Below, one piece after another: positions 1 to 5,785 of a stretch of 8,064 nucleotides of DNA. The stretch's first letter is position 1. Each line of letters opens with the position of its first letter. Under the pieces are notes generated by a model. That model was not told where the DNA came from and did no database searches. It saw only the letters and a list, made by a program, of their open reading frames with translations. Both the position numbers and the translations under genes were made by a program. Source of the DNA: Candidatus Hydrogenedentota bacterium (lineage in GTDB: Bacteria > Hydrogenedentota > Hydrogenedentia > Hydrogenedentales > SLHB01); contig JAFGTL010000521.1 in assembly GCA_016934125.1 (NCBI GenBank), forward strand, positions 1 through 8,064, given 5' to 3'.

Positions 1-54
1 CCATTGCCGGCCCTCGGAACCGGCCGCGAATCTCTCCCGTTCACTGCGAGCCAC
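1..54 (-). CDS. 5' end of an unidentified gene, cut by the window edge
   Basis: Only the first 18 codons are visible, reading MARSERERFAAGSEGRQW from a GTG start at 54-52. The start is supported by a perfect AGGAGG Shine-Dalgarno sequence (plus-strand cctcct at 62-67) with a 7-nt spacer, one of the best ribosome sites in the window. The residues are charged and give no family clue, with no signal peptide or membrane segment so far. The gene lies downstream of the solute-binding protein gene on the same strand, so it is probably the next gene of that unit. A transporter component would be a natural guess by position, but the sequence does not show it. Confidence 0.55.
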   Translation of the reverse strand, partial: MARSERERFAAGSEGRQW

Positions 55-211
55 GGCTTGACCTCCTCTGTTTGCGGCACTCCGTATGCTCCGAATACCC
101 GCGGGGCAAAGCGCCCGTGCAGCCCGCATGGGCGTATCCCGATCCGTCTTGCATCGCGGCAAGAACTGCCGCCCCCGCAGCAGCGCCCACGAGGCCCGCG
201 AAACCAATCAA
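41..211 (-). CDS. Possible small hydrophobic protein, 56 aa
   Basis: A TTG codon overlaps the TGA stop of the solute-binding protein gene (shared bases at 209-210), as in translational coupling. It opens a 56-codon frame. The N-terminus is a Gly/Ala-rich hydrophobic stretch (IGFAGLVGAAAGAAVLAAM, residues 2-20) that could be one membrane helix or a signal peptide. The rest is polar, with Cys31 and Cys45 and a basic end. The frame overlaps the start of the next gene by 14 bp. Against it are the rare TTG start, a poor ribosome site (GGACGAG just upstream) and no recognisable family. It may simply be the spacer between two genes. Confidence 0.3.
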   Translation of the reverse strand: MIGFAGLVGAAAGAAVLAAMQDGSGYAHAGCTGALPRGYSEHTECRKQRRSSRGSQ

Positions 212-1530
212 TACTCGTCCAGCGAAGTCGTCGTTGCCGGTGCAGGGGATGGCTCAGCATCCGATGACACCGAGGCCAACAGGGCTTCGGCCTGGGCGAA
301 CCGTTCGAGCACTTCGCGCAAATCCGTCGACTCAATCACGTAGGTCAGGAGCCCGTGATAGGCCTCGAGTTCTTCCTGGGCGGCCCGCGCTTCGTCGGGC
401 GTCGAGAAGTCCGCCCCGCGAACCGCATCGGCTAAGGCCTGATACGCCGGCGTCGTCTGGCACAGGCGCTTGAAGTCGTCTGACTCGAGTACAGGCCGAA
501 TGACGGGCACGTGGCGCTGACACATTTCCAGCCGGCTTACGGGGACGTCGAGACGCGACGCGTGCACCATGTCCATCTGATTCTCCGGTGCGAGCAGCCA
601 CTGGGCAAAGGCCTTTGCCAACGCGAACCGGGCCTCGGTGTTCTTGCGGAGGGCGAAGCACTCCAGAAAGCCCAGGCTGCCGAACTTGGCATCGCCGGGA
701 TCGTCAATCGCCGCGGTTGACGGTGCTGCGGAGGTTCTTGTCTGGTGTCGGGGATCGAGGGTGGCGAGGGTTTCGAGGCGGATGGCTTTGCCCACGAACC
801 CGGGGCTGCCTTCGAGGACTTTGTCGGCAACCAACTGATCGAAAAAGCGGATGCGTTCCGTCGCCTTGCCTGCCCGTTCTGCGCGCTCGATGAAATCAAC
901 CAGGAGCGCGGCGCCGAGGTCGACGGGCACGTCCCCTTCCGTGAATCCCGGGATTCGCTCGTCGGCAACCGCCTCGAGCGAGATCTTCCTGCTCGCGTTG
1001 AGCACGTCCCCCCACGTCGTCACCTCCGCACTCAGCCCGAGCCTCTTGAAGGTGGGCTCGTCGACGCTGAGCAGATACACCTGGGCCCGGTGGGGGATGG
1101 CCCAGATGTGCCCATCGTAACACACCGCTTCATAGGCGCTGGGCAGGAAGTACTCTTTCGGATCGATTCCCAGCTCCTGGAAGAGCCCGTCAAGGGGCTC
1201 GATGAGCCCGAGGTCGATGAGCTGGACAAGGTCGTTGCAGCTATACCCGACTTGGGCGTTCACGATTTCCGGCGTCTGCGTCATGGTTCTGGGCAGGGGG
1301 GTGAGCCAGGGAAAGGCCTCTGAGCGCAACGACACCACCGGAACCAGCGTGAAGGGGAGGCCGGCGTCGCCGTTGATGTGTTCGAGCGGAACGGACGGCC
1401 TGTCCGAGATCATGCCGATGGAAAGCGCCACTCGGTTCTCTGCCGCAACGGCGGATGAGCCGTGGCCGAGGAGTTGGCCCGCAACCAGGATTGCCGTCAG
1501 CAGGACTGCACACCGTATGAATCGACGCAT
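208..1530 (-). CDS. Extracellular solute-binding protein (ABC-type, family 1-like)
   Basis: The predicted 440-aa secreted protein resembles substrate-binding proteins of carbohydrate-type ABC importers. The ATG at 1530 is chosen because GGAGGG lies just upstream and the protein then starts with a Sec signal peptide: MRRF, a hydrophobic core, and a likely cleavage after AVAA (about residue 30). There is no lipobox, so it should be free in the periplasm. Family-like features are the block with IWAIPH at residues 142-147, followed by VYLLSVD and TWGDVL (about 172-177), and a C-terminal half with AFAQWLLAPENQ. The C-terminus is Ala/Ser/Pro/Thr-rich. The middle looks shorter than in typical family members. 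No permease or ATPase is visible, so the ligand is unknown. A 221-nt gap separates it from the upstream gene, so it may have its own promoter. Confidence 0.8.
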   Translation of the reverse strand: MRRFIRCAVLLTAILVAGQLLGHGSSAVAAENRVALSIGMISDRPSVPLEHINGDAGLPFTLVPVVSLRSEAFPWLTPLPRTMTQTPEIVNAQVGYSCNDLVQLIDLGLIEPLDGLFQELGIDPKEYFLPSAYEAVCYDGHIWAIPHRAQVYLLSVDEPTFKRLGLSAEVTTWGDVLNASRKISLEAVADERIPGFTEGDVPVDLGAALLVDFIERAERAGKATERIRFFDQLVADKVLEGSPGFVGKAIRLETLATLDPRHQTRTSAAPSTAAIDDPGDAKFGSLGFLECFALRKNTEARFALAKAFAQWLLAPENQMDMVHASRLDVPVSRLEMCQRHVPVIRPVLESDDFKRLCQTTPAYQALADAVRGADFSTPDEARAAQEELEAYHGLLTYVIESTDLREVLERFAQAEALLASVSSDAEPSPAPATTTSLDEY

Positions 1531-1751
1531 CTTCCCTCCCTTCCCCGGGGCCAGCCGGCGGCACGTTCCTGACGCCCACGATGCTGGCCGTCGGTGCTTC
1601 GTTGCGCCACGTTGAAGACGGGGGTCGCGAGGGATGTCGTCCGCAGGACAGAGCCCCATCGCCAAAACCGTCTGCAACCGAGCGCGCCTCAAAACCCCTC
1701 TCGTCCCCGTTCCCCAAGCCCCCGGACGCGCTCACCGGATCTCGTATCGCC

Positions 1752-3005
1752 CTATACGCCGCCCCGGCCTCGGGCCTTCGATTTTACGCGCAAGGCCATG
1801 CCGAGAGCAAGACACAAGACGCCGGCGCCGAGCAAGAGCACATAGGGCATCTGGGCCGGGCCCGCCCCGCCGCCCGTCGACGGGGCCTCTTCCCGGCTCC
1901 CCTGAACGGCTGCGACGGCGTTCCCCGTCTTGATCGCGGCAACAGACTCCGATACTGCTGCCAATGCCCCGCTGTCCACCTCAGGAACCACCTTTCCGTC
2001 GGCCCAGACGAACCCGTGGATCAGCCGGCCGCTATCGCCCACGCAGGACACTTTCGTGCCTTCCTCGAAGGGTGAATCAAACGCCCCGATCGCCTCGAAA
2101 TCGGGATCCAGATCGAAGTCGGTGATGGTGAAGCTCACCCGGGTGCATTCCGTCTGCACATCGCCAAGATCGGCCACGGCGACGTAGGAATAGGCCACAG
2201 GTATGGCGCCTTTCTCCGTATCTGCCGCCTCCAGCAATTCGATCTCGGTGGTCAGCGTCTGCGCGGGACGTGTCGCGCCCTCGTACTGGGTGGACGCGTC
2301 AAAAGGCTCCCCCGTGAGGTCGAGGTGTTTGCCGGCCTCCTTCACCAGCCGGCATTTCTGCATCATGTACCCCTGTTCAGGGGCCACCCACACCGTCACG
2401 ATCCCGTCCGGCGTTTCCCCGGTGAGCACCTTGCACGCCACGCCGTTCACCTCGTCATCACCCACCTCGAGGCTCGTGGCCTCGCTCAGAAGATCGGGGA
2501 GGCTCTTCCTGCTGAACATGGGCACCGTGCCGAAGAACACGCCTTGCCGATCCGGATCCCGGAGTACCCCCTCCAGCTTCTTCCTGGCCATGGTATCCAC
2601 GGCATAGAACCCGGCCGGATTCACGTCGTGCTCGAGGGGTGCGGTGAACTCCATGGCCACCTCGTCTTCCCCAAGGAAAACGAAATGGCTCTTGACCATG
2701 TCCGCAACCTGCTGTGTTTCCAAGTCGCGGAACGACAGGAGGTGCGATTCGGCGAACCGCTCGAACCGATCGTTGTGAACGGTGGTCTCCTCCCGCCTGA
2801 TCACCCCGGATACATTATCCCACTTCCCCTCAACCACCAGGCTGAGTGAGACGTTCCCGCACCAGTCATAAGAACTCCGAAAGCGGCCGATCAGATCGGC
2901 CGCTTCGGAATCCTGCCCATAGGCATTGTCAGTCGCTTGTGCCAGTATGCCTAGGAAAACCAGCGCGGGAATCAGCATGCCCAGTCTGCGGAACAGACTA
3001 CTCAT
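1752..3005 (-). CDS. Secreted protein with C-terminal membrane tail, possibly LolA-like
   Basis: The predicted protein has 417 aa. The ATG at 3005 is preferred over one 21 nt upstream because AGGGAG lies 5 nt before it and the protein then starts with a signal peptide (hydrophobic residues 8-22, likely cleavage after AYG at about 30). The central part alternates short beta-type segments (for example IVTVWVAPEQGYMMQKCRLV) in the manner of LolA/LppX/RseB-like lipid-binding folds, but the match is weak and no catalytic motif is seen. Near the C-terminus is a Gly/Pro/Ser linker (STGGGAGPAQ), one hydrophobic helix (about 388-406) and a basic tail (RVKSKARGRGGV). This predicts a periplasmic body anchored in the inner membrane, or a sorting tail. 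It lies 94 nt behind the Cys-rich peptide gene on the same strand and is probably co-transcribed, so it could handle that peptide. Confidence 0.7.
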   Translation of the reverse strand: MSSLFRRLGMLIPALVFLGILAQATDNAYGQDSEAADLIGRFRSSYDWCGNVSLSLVVEGKWDNVSGVIRREETTVHNDRFERFAESHLLSFRDLETQQVADMVKSHFVFLGEDEVAMEFTAPLEHDVNPAGFYAVDTMARKKLEGVLRDPDRQGVFFGTVPMFSRKSLPDLLSEATSLEVGDDEVNGVACKVLTGETPDGIVTVWVAPEQGYMMQKCRLVKEAGKHLDLTGEPFDASTQYEGATRPAQTLTTEIELLEAADTEKGAIPVAYSYVAVADLGDVQTECTRVSFTITDFDLDPDFEAIGAFDSPFEEGTKVSCVGDSGRLIHGFVWADGKVVPEVDSGALAAVSESVAAIKTGNAVAAVQGSREEAPSTGGGAGPAQMPYVLLLGAGVLCLALGMALRVKSKARGRGGV

Positions 3006-3049
3006 CCTGCTCCCTCTGCGCACCATCAGCGATCGAGGTGTTCCCCCCT

Positions 3050-3075
3050 GGATCGCCTGAGGCGACGCGCGATCC
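3050..3075 (-). other. Intercistronic hairpin between peptide gene and secreted-protein gene
   Basis: GGATCGC (3050-3056) and GCGATCC (3069-3075) form a perfect 7-bp inverted repeat around a 12-nt loop. An alternative smaller hairpin TCGCC-TGA-GGCGA (3053-3065) uses some of the same bases. It lies 24 nt behind the stop of the peptide gene and 45 nt before the next start. There is no following U-run, so it is not a standard intrinsic terminator. It could protect the 3' end of the peptide transcript or lower downstream expression. Confidence 0.4.
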
Positions 3076-3099
3076 TCGTCCTTGTCCGATCACAGACGT

Positions 3100-3399
3100 C
3101 TACTGGCATTTCTTCCTCATGGTATACGCGCAGCCTGACGTCAAGTTGCAGTTCTGCCAGTTCGCACAAGTCAGCGTCAACGGCCCCGGCGAGGTGCAGT
3201 GGGAATACGGATTCCCTGCCGCGCAATTCGCGGCATAAATCCCCGTGACCGGGCAGTTGATGGTTGCGTTCGCGCAGGTGCAGGCGCCCATCACGCTGTC
3301 CATTTCGGCCGTGGAGAGGGCCGACGGCCCCACACACACCAAGCCGATGATCCCCACGCCGACACACAGAGCCAGTTTGAATACGATGCCTTTGTACAT
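3100..3399 (-). CDS. Cys-rich precursor peptide with double-glycine-type leader behind a hydrophobic segment
   Basis: This 99-aa protein has a strong AAGGAGG ribosome site 6-7 nt before its ATG. Residues 4-24 are hydrophobic after a Lys, as in a Sec signal or N-terminal anchor. Residues 25-39 (PSALSTAEMDSVMGA) match the consensus of leaders cut by C39 peptidases: L28 (-12), S29 (-11), E32 (-8), M33 (-7), V36 (-4), G38 (-2), A39 (-1). Cleavage after A39 would release a 60-aa peptide starting CTC, with nine cysteines (40, 42, 49, 59, 68, 78, 84, 90, 98), few charges and many Asn, Thr and Gly residues. Cys-Ala-Asn occurs twice (42-44, 78-80). The lipobox test at C22 fails because Val precedes it. 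A C39-like peptidase is encoded in the divergent operon. The final function (bacteriocin, structural or signalling peptide, RiPP precursor) is unknown. A plain secreted Cys-rich protein is the alternative. Confidence 0.8.
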   Translation of the reverse strand: MYKGIVFKLALCVGVGIIGLVCVGPSALSTAEMDSVMGACTCANATINCPVTGIYAANCAAGNPYSHCTSPGPLTLTCANWQNCNLTSGCAYTMRKKCQ

Positions 3400-3439
3400 C
3401 TAGCCCCTCCTTCTTGTTTGTTGCCCCGCTGGACACTAC

Positions 3440-3460
3440 GTTCTACCCGCCTGGTAGAAC
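3440..3460. promoter_or_regulatory. Perfect 8-bp inverted repeat at the peptide promoter (candidate operator)
   Basis: GTTCTACC at 3440-3447 and GGTAGAAC at 3453-3460 are exact reverse complements around a 5-bp centre (CGCCT). The site begins 6-7 bp after the -10 element of the minus-strand promoter, about at the predicted transcription start, and 40 nt before the peptide start codon. This position suits a repressor operator. As RNA it could also form a 5'-terminal stem-loop that affects mRNA stability. I did not see a second copy before the plus-strand operon. Confidence 0.5.
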
Positions 3461-3466
3461 ACGTCG

Positions 3467-3496
3467 AGTCTAGCGAATCGATGGCCATGCTGTCAA
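3467..3496 (-). promoter_or_regulatory. Sigma70-like promoter of the Cys-rich peptide gene
   Basis: On the minus strand the -35 box is a consensus TTGACA (plus-strand tgtcaa, 3491-3496) and the -10 box is TAGACT (plus-strand agtcta, 3467-3472), with an 18-bp spacer. TAGACT matches TATAAT at four of six positions. The start would be near 3460, giving a leader of about 60 nt that contains the inverted repeat and the AAGGAGG ribosome site. Confidence 0.5.
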
Positions 3497-3552
3497 TAGA
3501 GTAGTACGCTCCCAATTCATCTCGCGACTTGGGGCGCGGCGCGTGAGGCAAG

Positions 3553-3611
3553 CTCGGCCTCGCTGTTCGTGCTTGCGCAAGGCTCACCCAGTGAGTGTGC
3601 AAGTGGCCGAG
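3553..3611. repeat. Nested inverted repeat (long imperfect stem) between the divergent promoters
   Basis: Three arms nest. CTCGGCC (3553-3559) pairs with GGCCGAG (3605-3611). CTTGCGCA (3572-3579) pairs with TGTGCAAG (3596-3603) with one G-U wobble in plus-sense RNA. CTCAC (3583-3587) pairs with GTGAG (3591-3595) around a CCA loop. The unpaired parts are 12 nt and 3 nt on the left and 1 nt on the right. It lies upstream of both predicted promoters, so neither predicted transcript includes it. It may be a cruciform or protein site, an old element remnant or part of an unrecognised small RNA. Confidence 0.4.
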
Positions 3612-3712
3612 CGGAACCTGCGCACCGCCAACGACTTCGGGCGCGCCGCCCTTCGCTACCGGACGTTCTGGGACGCTGGCGCACCCCGCAACGCAACGGT
3701 TCGAGGCGGATA

Positions 3713-3742
3713 TTGACAGGGTTGGGTGTGCCGCGATATAAG
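3713..3742 (+). promoter_or_regulatory. Sigma70-like promoter of the TPR-C39/rhodanese-MauE operon
   Basis: A consensus TTGACA (3713-3718) is followed after 18 bp by TATAAG (3737-3742), five of six matches to the -10 consensus. The predicted start near 3749 gives a leader of about 300 nt before the first gene at 4051. It is the best plus-strand promoter match in the intergenic region and points into the operon. Confidence 0.55.
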
Positions 3743-3873
3743 AATGGCCGTTGTGCGCACATGAGGCCGAGGGGAGGCGTGCGCTTTCCTTGCCAGGGGG
3801 AGCGCTTGGCCTCGAACCGGGCTGTTGAGTCTGTCCCGCGCCAGACGCGGTATCGGGCGGCGGCGCGGAGAGG

Positions 3874-3950
3874 GGGGCTTGCCATTCCGGGGCGCTGTCT
3901 CCGGTTGGCGATGGGCAAGGCAGCCCCGCCCTGGAGGTGCGTTCCCAGGG
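3874..3950 (+). promoter_or_regulatory. Two tandem hairpins in the long leader of the plus-strand operon
   Basis: The first hairpin has CTTGCC (3878-3883) with GGCAAG (3914-3919), extended by GGGG (3874-3877) with CCCC (3924-3927) across a 4-nt bulge. The second has CCCTGG (3929-3934) with CCAGGG (3945-3950) around a 10-nt loop. They end about 100 nt before the TPR start codon. I recognise no known riboswitch class, and no U-run follows. In GC-rich DNA such stems can arise by chance, so a regulatory role is only possible. Confidence 0.25.
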
Positions 3951-4050
3951 GCATCGTGGCCGGCTTGAGCCGCTCGGCGCAATGACTTAGCCATGAAAAT
4001 CCGGTGCCGCGGGCGAAGGGCGGATTCATGCTTCCAAGAGAGGCGAGAGG

Positions 4051-5757
4051 GTGACTGAATCGAGTACACGGGCGACGCGGTGGTCGGGCCTGATCATTGG
4101 GTTGGGCCTGCTCGCCATCTTGGCTGGCATCGGCGGGCTTCTGTTTGGATCCACCCGGGACGACGCCCCGGAACCCGCCATGCCGCCGGCGGTGGAGGGC
4201 GTTCCCGCGCCCGTCGCGGCGTACGTACGCGACAACACCGCCCTCTTGAGGCAGTTGGGCAAAGAGCCGGAGGCCGCAGAGGCTTACGGGACGCTCGTGG
4301 GCCTGTGGGGACGCGAAACCTCGGAGGACACGGCCGGGATCCGGCGGCGGGTGGTCGGCGCCTTCCCAAACGAGTCGTTGGGGCTCTATGCGCTCCGCGA
4401 ATGCATCGCTTCCCAGCCGGCCGAGGCCGACGCGCTGTGTGAGGCGGTACTTGCGCAGGCGCCGGACAGCCGGGTGGCGTGCCTGGCGTTGGATCACCTG
4501 CTGAAGGGGGCCGCAGGCACCGAAATCCGGCAATGTGATGCGGTTTTTGCGGAGTTTCCCGGCGCGCGGGTTGGGGCCTTTGCCCTGCTTCGGAAGGGCG
4601 ACTACCTTCTCGATAGGGGCGACGGGCAGGAAGCGGCCCGCCACTGGATGAAGGCGTGGATTGCGCGGGCCGATATCGGGGGGGATCGGCTCCACAACCG
4701 GTTGTGCGCCCAGTGGATGGCGGACGGGATGTGGTGGGCGCCCCTGTTGCTGGGCATGGAATTTCGCACCAGCCCGGCCCTGACGCCCCTCAAGACGCGG
4801 CTGCTGGAGCAGTACGAGGCCATGATCTCGGGCGACGAGATCCCGGGGCACATCCAGGCGTTGATCGAGATCAACCCCGCGCTGGAACAGGGCGACGCCG
4901 GGCGGCTTGCCTCGGAGTTGGAGTCCCTGTCGGAAGGCTGGCCTGAATGGGACTGTTCGGACGCGTTCAGGGCGGAATCCGCGCTGGCATTCTTTCTGTT
5001 GCAGGGCAAATCGAATCGGACGTTCACGCTTTCCCTGGGGGATTCCCTGGGCGCCCAGAACCGCCTCCACCAGGCGCGGATGGCGTTTCTCGAGCGATAC
5101 CAGGCGAGTTGCCAGGCGATTCCTCCGGATCTGCGGGCCATCTACGCGCTCAGTATTGCCAATCGGTTCATCGAGGACATGCGCCCGGTTGTGGCGGCGA
5201 AGTTCCTGCTCGGCACCTGGGAGGATCCGTCCGTGCCCCAGGACTTGCGCGAGCGGCTGTTGGCGTGTCACGCGGACATTCTCTCCAAGGAACTCGGCGA
5301 TCACGAGACGGCTGGCCGCGAGTGTGCTGCATACTGCGATGCCGAGGCGGCGCATGGCCTCGAGATGCGGAAGCGGGCCGGCACGCACTACTACGAGGCG
5401 GGAGCCTACGAGGAGGCCATGCAGCAGTTCGAGCGCCTCGAAGCGGAAACCGCCGGCGGGGCCTACGAGGCGATCGCCCTCTTCATGCGCGGCATGTCGG
5501 CGGCGGGTGCCGGGCGCGACGAGGTGGCCGAGGCCCTCTTCGCCGAACTCGGCGAACGGTGTCCCGGATCCGATTTGGCGGCGGAATCCCTCGGGTATCT
5601 GGCGCGACTGGCCGTTGCCAAGGGGAATCCAGCCCGCGCACAGGAATACCTCGACGAAATCCAGTTACGGTATCCGGATTGGGACGGGGCACGGCAATAC
5701 GGGGACATTGCCCAGCTTCAGGAAGCGTCGGGATTGCGGCCGGGGGACGCCCCGTAG
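4051..5757 (+). CDS. Membrane-anchored TPR-repeat protein
   Basis: The predicted protein has 568 aa and starts with GTG, after AGAGGCGAGAGG. A hydrophobic helix at residues 12-33 follows a short N-terminus with two Arg, so the N-terminus is probably cytoplasmic and the large body periplasmic. A Pro/Ala linker (about 38-54) leads into an almost wholly helical body. The clearest TPR-like units are near the C-terminus, from about 444 to 540 (YYEAGAYEEAMQQFERLEAE and following, then AKGNPARAQEYLDEIQLRYP). The middle shows looser helical pairs that may be degenerate repeats. TPR proteins usually act as scaffolds for protein-protein contact. As first gene of the operon it could dock the peptidase/rhodanese protein or the peptide substrate. 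I see no enzyme motif. The next gene begins 28 nt after its stop. Confidence 0.75.
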   Translation: MTESSTRATRWSGLIIGLGLLAILAGIGGLLFGSTRDDAPEPAMPPAVEGVPAPVAAYVRDNTALLRQLGKEPEAAEAYGTLVGLWGRETSEDTAGIRRRVVGAFPNESLGLYALRECIASQPAEADALCEAVLAQAPDSRVACLALDHLLKGAAGTEIRQCDAVFAEFPGARVGAFALLRKGDYLLDRGDGQEAARHWMKAWIARADIGGDRLHNRLCAQWMADGMWWAPLLLGMEFRTSPALTPLKTRLLEQYEAMISGDEIPGHIQALIEINPALEQGDAGRLASELESLSEGWPEWDCSDAFRAESALAFFLLQGKSNRTFTLSLGDSLGAQNRLHQARMAFLERYQASCQAIPPDLRAIYALSIANRFIEDMRPVVAAKFLLGTWEDPSVPQDLRERLLACHADILSKELGDHETAGRECAAYCDAEAAHGLEMRKRAGTHYYEAGAYEEAMQQFERLEAETAGGAYEAIALFMRGMSAAGAGRDEVAEALFAELGERCPGSDLAAESLGYLARLAVAKGNPARAQEYLDEIQLRYPDWDGARQYGDIAQLQEASGLRPGDAP

Positions 5758-5785
5758 CGGGCTGGTATCAGACAGGATGTACTTC

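Larger units (their letters stand above)
3400..4050. other. 651-bp divergent intergenic region
   Basis: This stretch separates the minus-strand peptide gene from the plus-strand operon and has no convincing gene. It holds, from left to right, the peptide ribosome site, the inverted repeat at 3440-3460, the minus-strand promoter, the nested inverted repeat at 3553-3611, the plus-strand promoter at 3713-3742 and a structured leader. Open frames crossing it (for example 3569-3985 on the plus strand) have no ribosome site and have Arg/Ala/Pro-rich products typical of chance frames in GC-rich DNA. A short leader peptide starting at ATG 3761 cannot be excluded, but no ribosome site supports it. Confidence 0.6.

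Noticed and set aside
1531..1692. Longer N-terminus for the solute-binding protein
   Set aside because: The ATG at 1692 has no ribosome site and would bury the signal peptide 54 residues in. GGAGGG just before 1530 decides the start.
3334..3345. Lipoprotein signal at C22 of the Cys-rich peptide
   Set aside because: Position -1 is Val, where a lipobox needs Gly, Ala or Ser, so lipidation is unlikely.
3569..3985. 138-codon plus-strand frame in the divergent intergenic region
   Set aside because: It has no ribosome site, is Arg/Ala/Pro-rich, spans the plus-strand promoter and shows no domain.
3517..5388. 623-codon open frame on the minus strand opposite the TPR gene
   Set aside because: It lies antisense to a gene with a better start, a membrane helix and TPR motifs. 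Its product is Arg/Pro/Gly-rich with no family features, as expected for a shadow frame in GC-rich DNA.
4907..5785. Upstream extension of the C39-rhodanese frame
   Set aside because: The extension overlaps the TPR gene in another frame and gives an Arg/Ser-rich sequence. The real protein starts at 5786 (or 5777) with a signal peptide.
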